In this document: positions 1 to 9,174 of the stretch, in pieces
Numbering within the stretch: position 1 is the first letter of the stretch
How the letters are laid out: each line of letters starts with the position of its first letter
Source: JBCCXL01 sp039191605
Lineage (GTDB): Bacteria > Acidobacteriota > Thermoanaerobaculia > Multivoradales > JAHZIX01
Length of the DNA stretch: 17,940 nt
Direction of reading: 5' to 3'
Assembly: GCA_039191605.1 (NCBI GenBank)
Contig: JBCCXL010000040.1
Span: forward strand, 1-17,940
The notes under the pieces: model-generated
Databases searched by the model: none
Seen by the model: only the letters and a program-made list of their open reading frames with translations
What the model was told of the DNA's origin: nothing
Position numbers and translations under genes: made by a program

Positions 1-16
1 AGAAAGGGGACCGACC

Positions 17-1030
17 GTGACGTATGTTGGCATCGATGTCCACGTAAAGACCAGCCAGATCTGTGAAGTGAACGCCGAGGACGAGGTGGTGTGGGAGCGA
101 CAAATCCCTACGACGGACGCCAAGCTACGCGAGGTGTTCGGCTCGCGCGAAGGACTGCGCATCGTGATGGAATCTGGAGGCTCAACCCCCTGGATTCGCC
201 GGGTTCTGCAAGAGCTGGGGCACGAGGTGGTGGTGGTGAATCCTCGACAGATCCGTCTGGTGGCCGAGAGCACGCTGAAATGCGATCGCATCGACGCACG
301 GATCCTGGCGCAGCTGGCGAGCGCAAAGTCCAGCTGGCTGCGTCCCGTCTACCAGCGCAGCGTTGAGGGTGAGGCTCTGCGCACATGGCTGCGGGCCCGC
401 AGCGGCTTAGTCAAGACCCGCACCTCGCTGATCAATCTCGTGCGCGGCCTGCTGCGCAGCCAGGGGTTTCGCCCAGGAGCGTGCTCGACGGATCGATTCG
501 TCGAGCGAATCTCGACGATGGAGCTCCCGGTGGACCTACGCTGGACCTGCGACCTGATCCTGCCGGTCCTGGTGGAGGTCTATCAGCAGATCCAGGCAGC
601 GGATGCCAAGGTCCGAGAGCTGACCCGAAACGACGAGGTGAGCCAGCGTCTACAAACCATCCCTGGGGTCGGTCCGCTGATCAGCCTGGCCTTTATCGCT
701 TGGATGGACCGAGCGGATCGCTTTGACTCGAGCCGAAATGTCGGAGCAGCTCTGGGGCTGCGCCCGTGGGTGCGCTCCTCAGGGCCGCGTCAACGGCATG
801 GGCGGATCACCAAACAAGGCGACGGGGAGATGCGGCGCCTGCTGGTCCAAGCGGCTCTGGGCGCTCTGCGCTCGCGCCAGGAGAGTGCGCTGCGGCGGTG
901 GGCTCAGCACCTGGCGGCTCGCTGCGGTCCGAAGAAGGCTCGGGTCGCCCTGGCTCGCAAGATTGGGGTGCTGATGCACCGATTATGGGTCAGCGGGGAG
1001 AGCTTCCAACCCTTTCCCAAGAGCGCGTGA
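17..1030 (+). CDS. IS110-family transposase
   Basis: This is a complete 337-residue transposase of the IS110 family, whose RuvC-like DEDD catalytic domain works with a C-terminal serine-containing domain and, in characterised members, with a bridge RNA encoded in the element. The N-terminal half carries the acidic residues in the expected order: D7 in GIDVH, E52 in MESGG, and D90/D93 in CDRIDARILA. The C-terminal half has the helix-hairpin-helix-like segment LQTIPGVGPLISLAF and the Transposase_20 region around RSSGPRQRHGRITKQGD. The start is GTG at 17, preceded by a good ribosome site (AAAGGGGA, positions 3-10). Length is normal for the family and no frameshift is visible, so the gene may be active. 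The left end of the element lies outside the window. Confidence 0.95.
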   Translation: MTYVGIDVHVKTSQICEVNAEDEVVWERQIPTTDAKLREVFGSREGLRIVMESGGSTPWIRRVLQELGHEVVVVNPRQIRLVAESTLKCDRIDARILAQLASAKSSWLRPVYQRSVEGEALRTWLRARSGLVKTRTSLINLVRGLLRSQGFRPGACSTDRFVERISTMELPVDLRWTCDLILPVLVEVYQQIQAADAKVRELTRNDEVSQRLQTIPGVGPLISLAFIAWMDRADRFDSSRNVGAALGLRPWVRSSGPRQRHGRITKQGDGEMRRLLVQAALGALRSRQESALRRWAQHLAARCGPKKARVALARKIGVLMHRLWVSGESFQPFPKSA

Positions 1031-1395
1031 TCTCAGCCTGACCCTCTGACTCGCCTGGAATCTGCTGTACGGATCCCGAGGCACTGCGCCGCTGGAAGGA
1101 CGATGAGTTTGGGAGGCGACTCCGCCAATTGCCTAGAAACCGATGCCTCTCGGGGCTGAGGATTTCGAGTGCCAGATGGGAGCGCCAACTTTGGGACGAA
1201 TACCCCACCCTGCACCGGCCGAAAGCTCGGCCTGATCGAGTGCGAATAGAAGCTCGTCCTGCCTCGCTGACGTCCTGACTGCGGAGCGAACTCCCTGGGG
1301 AAAAGAACCGATCCATCGAAGAAGACGAACCCGAACGCGATCCACCAGATGCCTTGACTGGGGCAGCCGACTCATAGAAGGGTAATGGTCCGAAA
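1031..1395 (+). mobile_element. IS110 3' non-coding end, candidate bridge RNA
   Basis: About 365 bases after the transposase stop hold no convincing gene. The segment can fold. CCCGAGGCA at 1075-1083 pairs with TGCCTCTCGGG at 1144-1154. GGCCGA/TCGGCC at 1217-1232 is a perfect 6-bp stem with a 4-base loop, enclosed by GCAC (1212-1215) and GTGC (1240-1243). The stretch ending in GCAGCCGACTCATAGA (about 1363-1378) resembles, from memory, the distal part of other IS110-type elements. IS110-family elements carry a structured guide RNA in one non-coding end, on the downstream side in the IS1111 subgroup, so this is a reasonable location. The right boundary is inferred to lie between about 1379 and 1396, where a chromosomal repeat fragment begins. 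Confidence 0.5.
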
Positions 1396-1421
1396 GGGCC
1401 CGGGCCCCCGCCCGAAATCCC
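1396..1421. repeat. Fragment of dispersed C-rich repeat beside the IS110 end
   Basis: The stretch starting with the perfect 12-bp palindrome GGGCCCGGGCCC (1396-1407) and running on to CGCCCGAAATCCC matches a repeat module seen at about 11736, 15851 and 16012. Only the right-hand part of the module is present. The left part is replaced by the putative IS110 end, which suggests that the element inserted into a repeat copy. Confidence 0.55.
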
Positions 1422-1470
1422 ACGGAATATTTTCCAAACCGAGGCCCGCTAGCACTGGTACCATGCCGCG

Positions 1471-3117
<1,647 letters not shown>

Positions 3118-3188
3118 GAAGTCAGATCGGCAGAGGGGTGGTGAGTCAATCGGTCGCGACTACCTGACTCTTCCCCCCCGTTGGCTAG

Positions 3189-3330
3189 GAGCGACCCGAG
3201 CCCTGGGATCCCGGGTTTTAGGGGCACAGCGCCGGAGCACCCGGAGCCGAGCCCATACGCCCCGGCCTAGCGAAGACGCACGTCCGAGGCGACTGTGCGA
3301 CGAGCGAAGCCTCTAGGGCGAGGCGAGCGG
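3189..3330 (+). repeat. Fold-back intergenic repeat, copy A
   Basis: First of six copies of a dispersed element that starts with a GCGACCCGAGCC-like sequence and ends with GGCGAGGCGAGCGG. It keeps the inner pairing arm GCACAG with CTGTGC, and the outer arms GCCCT...AGGGGC with GCCTCTAGGGC. The left outer arm is split by an extra block of about 15 bases containing GGGATCCCGGG, which other copies lack. It fills most of the 3118-3439 spacer; nothing else is recognisable there. Confidence 0.75.
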
Positions 3331-3439
3331 ACCCCCCAGCGGGGCGCGGTGCCAGCAGGACGCAGTGCCAGGTGAGTGTCCAGGCCGAGACTTGGTAGGT
3401 TCGGACCACCGGAAACCGATCCTCAATAATGGAGACGAG

Positions 3440-3883
3440 ATGACCCCAGCGGTGGAATTAGCGCAATGGGCCTGTGGAGGCTTCTTCCTGGTGGCGTTGC
3501 TGACGGGTGTGTGGAAGTACGCCCACATCCGGCAGAGCGCCGAAGCCCGAGCCCCGGTCTACGTCGACATCGCCCACCGAGCGGCCTTCCTCTATGCGTT
3601 CTCGTGCCTCCTGCTGGCTTACTTTGCCGAACTCAGCCGCTGGCCGTCGTCCTGGAACACCCTCGGAGTGGCCACCGCCGTCACCTTCTTCGCCACCGCC
3701 CAGTCCACCTACCTGATCCACGGGCTGCTGCGGGATACCGACAACCAGCTGGAAAAGCCCTACACCCTGGGCCGTCGGACGGTGCCCCCCTGGCTGGTGC
3801 ACGGCTACATGCTGCTGCTCATCGTCGGGGAGATCGGTGGGTTCCTGGTGGTCTTCACCGGAGCGATGATCGCTCCTCATTGA
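3440..3883 (+). CDS. Conserved hypothetical four-helix membrane protein
   Basis: I know of no assigned function. The 147-residue product has four hydrophobic segments at about residues 8-28, 48-66, 73-96 and 119-143. Conserved-looking polar patches lie between them: WKYAHI, APVYVDIAHRAAFLYAF, and DTDNQLEKPY. The histidines, together with YVDIAHR, resemble small integral membrane proteins annotated only as hypothetical in other bacteria. The ATG at 3440 is chosen over an upstream in-frame ATG at 3365 because GGAG (3431-3434) sits six bases away, and because the added residues would be encoded by repeat-derived sequence. It stands alone on the plus strand after fold-back repeat copy A. Confidence 0.8.
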   Translation: MTPAVELAQWACGGFFLVALLTGVWKYAHIRQSAEARAPVYVDIAHRAAFLYAFSCLLLAYFAELSRWPSSWNTLGVATAVTFFATAQSTYLIHGLLRDTDNQLEKPYTLGRRTVPPWLVHGYMLLLIVGEIGGFLVVFTGAMIAPH

Positions 3884-3907
3884 GGAGCTTGGGAGAGAAA
3901 CTCCGCC

Positions 3908-4318
3908 CTACTCCGGGAGTTCTCGGCTCTCGAGCTGCTGCAGGATCTCTCGAATCGCTTCTAGACGGGCGTGATCGACCGGTTCGCCGCAGGCTTCTGC
4001 GGTCTGCTCTGTACGTTGAACGATCACCGATATCAGCGATGCGAAGGCGGCCGGATGGCCGCGGAAGAAGGGCTCCAGGTGGTCTAACGCCTCCCAGATC
4101 GCTGCCAATGCGGCGGTGGGCCGATCCACCTCGACGAGACGGTCATGGAGGACGGAGAGGCTCCTAGCGGGGTCGGGCAGGAAGGCGTCCGGACGGGAAG
4201 AGGCAAGGCTTCGACGGATCTCCACCGACTCCTCGATGGCCGCGAGGCCCTCCTCAAGACGACCCAGCTCTCCGAGACGGCTCGAGACGATAAGCAGACC
4301 CCTGGCGAGTTGTGCGTC
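3908..4318 (-). pseudogene. C-terminal remnant of a TPR-repeat protein
   Basis: Read on the minus strand, the open frame runs from about 4318 to the TAG at 3908-3910. It shows tandem TPR units of the type found in large bacterial TPR proteins: LGELGRLEEGLAAIEESVEI followed by RRSLASSRPDAFLPDPARSL and LVEVDRPTAALAAIWEALDH. The TPR frame continues upstream of the only plausible start (GTG at 4223-4225) and then ends abruptly at 4318, exactly where a fragment of an AbgT 3' end begins on the other strand. It is therefore the truncated end of a larger gene. Expression as a 105-residue peptide from the GTG cannot be excluded. Confidence 0.6.
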
Positions 4319-4383
<65 letters not shown>

Positions 4384-4432
4384 TGGTCGAACAGGGCCGG
4401 GGGCAGTCACCTCTTCGACCCGGGTGGTTGCT

Positions 4433-4624
4433 TCAGAGGTCGTACCGGGGTGCGACAGGAGACGAGCCGGTGCACAGACGCTTCATCTCGCCGAGCTCAC
4501 AACGGCTTCCATCATGGCGGTCGATAATCACGCACCGAACATCGAGCGACTCAGAGCCGCGGTCGCCGAGCGAGGCCTCGATGACAGGATCCGACCGCTG
4601 GTTGAGGGAGATAGTATTCTGAAG
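4433..4624 (+). pseudogene. Degenerate class I SAM-methyltransferase fragment
   Basis: One frame encodes AGAQTLHLAELT, then ASIMAVDNHAPNIERLRAA, then VAERGLDDRIRPLVEGD. This is the classical motif I, motif II (acidic residue at the end of strand 2) and following helix of a Rossmann-fold methyltransferase. The glycine-rich loop is damaged (PGCDRRRAGAQ where a GCGxGxQ-type loop is expected), and no continuation of the domain follows. It is a remnant of about 60 residues and cannot be an enzyme. It lies in the same block of debris as the AbgT and TPR fragments. Confidence 0.5.
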
Positions 4625-4726
4625 TCGGATATCGCCTCGACGAGCGGGCTTGAGCGGCCGGAAAAGTAACCCTCCGTGGGCGGCAGGCCGCCATGACGAA
4701 ATCTTTATTTTTGGGAGAAAGAGTTT

Positions 4727-6341
4727 ATGCCTCTACTCCGCCTCACCCAGACCGCCTCGGGCGACGATCGCTACCGCGCCGAGATCGCCTACGAGAGTGA
4801 CAGGCCGCGCTAGACCGCCCAAGCTGAGGTCCCCTTCCGCCTCGCGCCCCAGGACGAGGCGGACCTGCGGTGGTATCTCGAGGATTACCTGCAATGGCCC
4901 CACGAGCCCGCGCCGACGGCTGGCGTTGCTGCATCTCTTCCAGGGCTTCGTGGACGTGGATGCCTTGGTGTGGATGGGCCATCCCAAGGGATCCTGGTGC
5001 CTACCGGAGGTCCGCGGGCTCGGCCGCGGCGACGCCATCACCCTCCTCGACCGGGCCGCCGAGGTGGGGCTCCTCCAGCGCCACGACGGCGGATACTACG
5101 GCATCCACCCGGCCCTGCCGTGGTTCTTCCGCGACCTCTTCGAGCGCTTCTACGCCGCCCCGCGGGAGGCGGCGCGGCGGGCGTTCGTCGAGGCAATGGG
5201 CGAGCTAGGAAACTACTTCCACAACCAATACGGCGGAGGAAATCGCGACGTGATCGGCTTCCTCGGCGCCGAGGAGGCGAACCTGCTCCAGGCTCGTCGG
5301 CTGGCGCGGGAGGAGGATTGGTGGGATCCGGTCACCAGCGCGATGCAGGGTCTGCGGATGCTCTACCACCACACCGGACGGCGGGCGGAGTGGCGGCGAC
5401 TGGTGAAAGAGATCGTTCCCGATTTCGTCGATCCCGAAACGGAGGGGCCGCTCCAGGGTCGGGAGGAGCAGTGGAGCCTGGTGACCGAGTATCGCGTCCT
5501 TCTAGCTGAGGAAGAGCTCCGGTGGGACGAGGCGGAGCGGCTCCAAAGCGTTTGCGTAGACTGGGATCGCCGGCGCGCGGCGCCCTTTCTCGAGCTGCCG
5601 CGGGAGACTCTCGACGGCCCGCAGCGCAACACCGTCCGCTCGCTGGCCGTGAGCCTACACGAGCTGGGCCAGACCCGGCGGGAGCTGGGTCGGGAGGATT
5701 GCGTCGAGGCTTACGAGGAGGCGCTGGAGCTGGCGGAGTCGATCGGGGAGCGAGCCGTGGCGGCGATTTGCGCCTTTAACCTCGGCCACGTCTACAAAGA
5801 TCTCCCGGCTCTCCGCGATCTCCAAGAGGTGGAGCGCTGGTACCGGCGCAGCCTGGATCTGCGTGATGAGCGCGATCGACTCGGACGTGGTGGGTGCTTC
5901 GCGCAGCTGGGATCCGTGGCCTTCGAACGATTCAAGGAAGCCCGAGAGGCGAAGCGTCCCGAGGAGGAGCTTCTGCGCCATCTCAACGAGGCTGCCCTTT
6001 CCTATCACGAGGCGCTCGAACATATTCCAGCGGACGTAGTCGACGACCTCGCCACGATCCACAACCAGCTGGGAAACGTTTACCACACCGCGGTCAAGAC
6101 GGACCGCGCGGTGGAGCATTATCGCGAGGCGATCCGCTACCGGGAGGCGCAGGGCAACGTCTACGGCGCGTCCCAAACGCGGTTCAACGTCGCCCTTGCC
6201 CTCGCCCAAGCCGGACGCCCGCACGACGGTCTGGAGTACGCCCGGGCCGCCCTGCGCGGCTTCGAGAGCTTCGGGGAGCGTGCGGCGGACAAGATTCAGC
6301 AAACGCGGCAGCTGACCGAGGCGATTGAGAAGAAGCTTTGA
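4727..6341 (+). pseudogene. Broken TPR signalling/conflict protein (stop plus internal deletion)
   Basis: The ATG at 4727 starts a domain reading MPLLRLTQTASGDDRYRAEI. A TAG stop interrupts it at 4811-4813, at a position where a glutamine codon (CAG) would fit. The same frame continues as APQDEADLRWYLEDYLQWP, the conserved N-terminal module of large effector-TPR proteins. At about 4905-4917 the reading frame changes and the sequence jumps to LALLHLFQGFVDVDALVWMG, a winged-helix-like segment that usually follows an NTPase domain. TPR repeats then run to the stop at 6341 (for example FNLGHVYKDL, HNQLGNVYHTAVKTDRAVEHY, TRFNVALALAQAGRPHDGLEY). The central effector and NTPase domains have therefore been deleted. 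The open frame from about 4910 to 6341 remains long (roughly 475 residues) and could still be translated from an internal start. Confidence 0.7.
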
Positions 6342-6461
6342 GGGGGTGGGAAAGCGGGAGGCGAAGCACGACAACGAGCCCGTTCCTCCCGAGCGTCCGC
6401 GAAGACGCCATCGCCGCATGAGGGCGGGCTCGCGGCGGCGCCCGGGAAGCGGCGGTGACAC

Positions 6462-6959
6462 CTACTCGCCGATCATCGCCAAGGCCCGGTTCAAGACGCG
6501 GTCCGACAAGAACATGCCGTTGCGACGCATGCGTTCGAGCACGGGGCGAGCGGCTGGGAAACTTCCGTTCTTCTTCCCCTCGATCACGAGCCCCAAAGTT
6601 CCCCGGACCGGAATAGCGAGCGTTCGGGCACAACGCCGGGCGGCCAGGTCGTCGAGGATGCATTCGGTTCCCGGGTGAGCCAAACCCCAAGCCAGCACGG
6701 AGGATTCACCGGGGCCGAGACCCCAACCCTGGATGACTTCGGGAATCGCGGGCGGCTCGACGGTTTTCAACCAGTCCGTGACCGCGAGGGCTTTGGCTGT
6801 TGGATCGTCCGGTCCACGGCGGAGGATTTCGTCGGCCACAGGTTTCGGAACGACGATCATCGAGCCCGCCAGTTGGAGGAGATGCAGGAGATTCGAACGG
6901 GCGAGAAAGATCAAGGGCGAGGCGTTGACCGCCGGAAGCTCAGCCGCGATCAAGCTCAC
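6462..6959 (-). CDS. DUF3368-family PIN-like toxin
   Basis: The product is about 165 residues and matches the DUF3368 family, PIN-like presumed ribonucleases that typically follow UPF0175 genes. Visible features are VNASPLIFLARSNLLHLL near the N-terminus (residues about 11-28, asparagine where classical PIN domains have aspartate), VADEI at 41-45, GPGESSVLA at 82-90 (acidic motif), LDDLAAR near 102-108, and GTLG at 120-123. The GTG at 6957-6959 is chosen because it overlaps the end of the antitoxin gene by 20 bases, the usual coupled arrangement. A longer open frame to 7079 is a shadow of the antitoxin. Function as a toxin is inferred from family and context. Confidence 0.82.
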   Translation of the reverse strand: MSLIAAELPAVNASPLIFLARSNLLHLLQLAGSMIVVPKPVADEILRRGPDDPTAKALAVTDWLKTVEPPAIPEVIQGWGLGPGESSVLAWGLAHPGTECILDDLAARRCARTLAIPVRGTLGLVIEGKKNGSFPAARPVLERMRRNGMFLSDRVLNRALAMIGE

Positions 6960-7191
6960 GCTCGAGATCGTCGAAATCCACCACGAAGGCGTCGACCTGC
7001 TCGCGTGCGAGGGCGAGGAGGAAGTCGGTCCGGTCGAGCCCGGCGATCTGCGCAGCTTTCTCCTGCGAGATTTCACCACGTCCGTACCAGTGGATCGCCG
7101 CGGCGAGCCGGAGGTCCCGGAGAAACTCGTCCGGTTCCTTGCGACGGGCCGAGAAGACCGATTCGGGAAGCTGTAGGGTGAGAGTCGTCAT
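6940..7191 (-). CDS. UPF0175-family antitoxin
   Basis: The 83-residue protein begins MTTLTLQLPESVFSARRKEP and contains AAAIHWYGRGEISQEKAAQIAGLDRTDFL. That is the UPF0175 signature, with a short beta strand followed by a helix-turn-helix-like segment. Members are presumed DNA-binding antitoxins. The ATG at 7189-7191 is preceded on the minus strand by GGAG six bases away. Upstream in-frame starts (up to 7272) lack a ribosome site and would add atypical residues. It overlaps the downstream DUF3368 gene, and the pair forms one operon running toward the 4727-6341 pseudogene. Confidence 0.85.
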   Translation of the reverse strand: MTTLTLQLPESVFSARRKEPDEFLRDLRLAAAIHWYGRGEISQEKAAQIAGLDRTDFLLALAREQVDAFVVDFDDLERELDRG

Positions 7192-7229
7192 CGATATCTC
7201 CACGTTGTCGATCATGTCGAGATTACCAC

Positions 7230-7250
7230 GAGGGCTCCGCGGAGCCCCTC
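7230..7250. promoter_or_regulatory. Perfect palindrome, candidate operator of the toxin-antitoxin pair
   Basis: GGGCTCCGCGGAGCCC at 7232-7247 is a perfect 16-bp palindrome, with near-symmetric GAG/CTC flanks. It lies about 40-60 bases upstream of the antitoxin start, where an autoregulatory operator would be expected. It could also be a short hairpin unrelated to control. Confidence 0.4.
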
Positions 7251-7444
7251 GCCTTGAGACCGCGCTACTCATCCAACTAGATCACTTCATTGATCACTTC
7301 CCCGGCACCTGAATCTACGGCAGCGATCCCACCCGCAGGAGCTACTTTGGGTGTTGGTTTCTCGAGATCGAATGTATTGAGGAGCGTGCCTCCGTTGAGG
7401 GACAATGAGCCGCCTCAACCCCAACCAAAGCCAAAGGAATCTCT

Positions 7445-8086
7445 ATGCACCGATTCTCGGTTTACACCTGCTCGATCTTGCTCCTGGCCTTCTCTGCTTG
7501 CGCGCCCCAAGCGTCGCAATCAACGGACACCACAGCAGAGCCCGAAGAGATTTCACCCACTGAAGCTTCGACCGAGACGCCTCAGGATCTCTTCTGGAAC
7601 CATCTGACAGCGCTTTGCGGCAGCGCCCATCCAGGCGCCATGACCTCCGACGATGCAGTCGATGCGGATCTCGCTGGCCAAGCGATGGTGATGCACGTCC
7701 GCCGCTGTTCAGAGGATCGGATCGAAATCCCCTTCCATGTCGGCGAGGACCGCTCGCGAACCTGGGTTCTGACTCAACTCGAAGACGGCCTCCAGCTGCA
7801 ACATGACCATCGGCATGAAGACGGCAGCGAGGATGTCGTGACCCTCTACGGGGGCCGGACGGCGGAGGCGGGAAGCCAGGTTGTGCAGTACTTCCCCGCT
7901 GACGAGTACTCCAAAGAGCTCTTTACCTCCAATGGCCTCGACGCGTCGGTGGCCAATACCTGGAGTGTAGAGATCGAGCCTGGAAAGCGCTTTTCCTACA
8001 TCCTTCGACGTCCAGAACGCCATTTCCAAGCCGACTTCGACTTGAGCGTTAGCGTGCCCGAGCCTCCGACACCGTGGGGACACTGA
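7445..8086 (+). CDS. Conserved hypothetical lipoprotein
   Basis: The 213-residue product starts with a lipoprotein signal peptide (ILLLAFSAC, lipid-modified cysteine probably C19). A serine/threonine/glutamate-rich spacer follows to about residue 45. The folded part holds FWNHLTALCGSAHPGAMT, VMHVRRCSEDRIEIPFHVG and EDRSRTWVLT, then the histidine-rich QLQHDHRHEDGSEDVVT, and ends FSYILRRPERHFQADFDL. Similar proteins are known only as conserved hypotheticals, to my recollection. The HDHRHEDG stretch and the two cysteines could bind metal, which is speculation. The start has AAAGGA just upstream. It is a single gene, convergent with the M90 peptidase gene. Confidence 0.82.
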   Translation: MHRFSVYTCSILLLAFSACAPQASQSTDTTAEPEEISPTEASTETPQDLFWNHLTALCGSAHPGAMTSDDAVDADLAGQAMVMHVRRCSEDRIEIPFHVGEDRSRTWVLTQLEDGLQLQHDHRHEDGSEDVVTLYGGRTAEAGSQVVQYFPADEYSKELFTSNGLDASVANTWSVEIEPGKRFSYILRRPERHFQADFDLSVSVPEPPTPWGH

Positions 8087-8161
8087 ATCATCGAAGTCTG
8101 TAGAGCAGAGGCAGACTAGCCAGCCGGCCCCAGCCACCAAGCTCTTCATCCCTGCCCGCAA

Positions 8162-8288
8162 GGAGCGACCCGAGCCCTGGGGTCGCAGCGCCGGAGCACC
8201 GGAGGCCGAGCCGAGAGGCCGAACCGCGCAACCCCGCCCAACGAGGCGACTGTGCGACTAGCGAAGACCCCGGGGCGAGGCGAGCGGC
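8162..8288 (+). repeat. Fold-back intergenic repeat, copy B
   Basis: Second copy of the dispersed element, between the lipoprotein and M90 peptidase genes, which converge on it. Its outer arms read GGGGTC (left) and GACCCC (right), where most copies have GGGGGC and GCCCCC. This is a paired change that keeps the stem. Confidence 0.8.
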
Positions 8289-8344
8289 GCCCCAGCAGTA
8301 CGCGGTATCGACCTCGGGTTCCGGAAGCTCGAGCCCAGCACGAC

Positions 8345-9157
8345 TTAATGCCAGGCAATCGGATCGAGCTGATAGAGGTCCTCGAGCAGGGCGTACAGCT
8401 CCGGGTAGCGCCGACGCAGCTTCTTCGGGCGCTCGAAGAAAGCCTCGGTGGCTACGGCGAAGAACTCGGCCGGATTTTCGGCGCCGTAGGGGTCGAGGAC
8501 CGTGCGTTGATTGCGCTCTACCCTTGCCACCAGGTGCTCGAAGTCCCGCTCCACCACTCGGGCCCAATGGCCATAGCGCAGGCGCCCCGCGGCCACCGGG
8601 ATGCCATCGGAATCGCCGTCGAGCTGGTCGAGTTGATGGGCAAATTCGTGCATCACGACATTGTGGCCGTCGTTGAGATTCGTAGCGCCCCGGCGCACGG
8701 CGTCCCAGGCGAGCACCACGTAGCCGTTGCTCCAGGACTCCCCCAACCGATGGTGCTCGCTCACCACCAAGTCGCCGCCCGCGTCATGATTCACCGCTCG
8801 ATAGGCCTCGGGATACACCACCACGGAGCGGAGGTTGGGGAAACTATGGCCGTTGCCCAACACCAGGAGACAGGCCTGAGCGGCAACGGTCACGCGAATC
8901 TCGTCGTCGATCTCCAGGCCGCCACCGCCCTCGATGGGAACGTCCACCAAGAAGGCCCGAATCAGCTCCTCGAGGCGCTGCCGCTTCTCCGCGGAAAGTC
9001 GCGCCACCAGCGGCACGTTGCGCTCGAGAATGCGCCGCCATTCCTCTGAGAACGGGCGCGCGAGGAGCCGCTGGCGGCGCCGACGGCCGAGCCCCATCCG
9101 GACGAGCGCGAGCCCGCCGAAGACAAAGGCCAGGGCAATCAGAATCCAGGGAGTCAT
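8345..9157 (-). CDS. MtfA-like M90-family zinc metallopeptidase
   Basis: The 270-residue protein has an N-terminal membrane segment (residues 3-20) followed by an M90 (MtfA, 'Mlc titration factor A') domain. The zinc site is visible: H170-E171-F-A-H174 inside NVVMHEFAHQLDQLDG, with the likely third ligand E231 in NPAEFFAVATEAFFERP. Other family features are LRSVVVYPEAY (about 109-119) and LSWD-like VLAWDAVRRG (148-157). Enterobacterial MtfA binds the glucose repressor Mlc; that partner is not implied here. The gene starts 17 bases after the HugZ-like gene ends, so the two are probably co-transcribed from the upstream gene. Its 3' end faces repeat copy B. Confidence 0.92.
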   Translation of the reverse strand: MTPWILIALAFVFGGLALVRMGLGRRRRQRLLARPFSEEWRRILERNVPLVARLSAEKRQRLEELIRAFLVDVPIEGGGGLEIDDEIRVTVAAQACLLVLGNGHSFPNLRSVVVYPEAYRAVNHDAGGDLVVSEHHRLGESWSNGYVVLAWDAVRRGATNLNDGHNVVMHEFAHQLDQLDGDSDGIPVAAGRLRYGHWARVVERDFEHLVARVERNQRTVLDPYGAENPAEFFAVATEAFFERPKKLRRRYPELYALLEDLYQLDPIAWH

Positions 9158-9174
9158 GTCGGCTCAGGACTGGT

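Noticed and set aside
6675..7181. Plus-strand open frames across the toxin-antitoxin pair
   Set aside because: They are antisense to the well-supported UPF0175 and DUF3368 genes and resemble no family.
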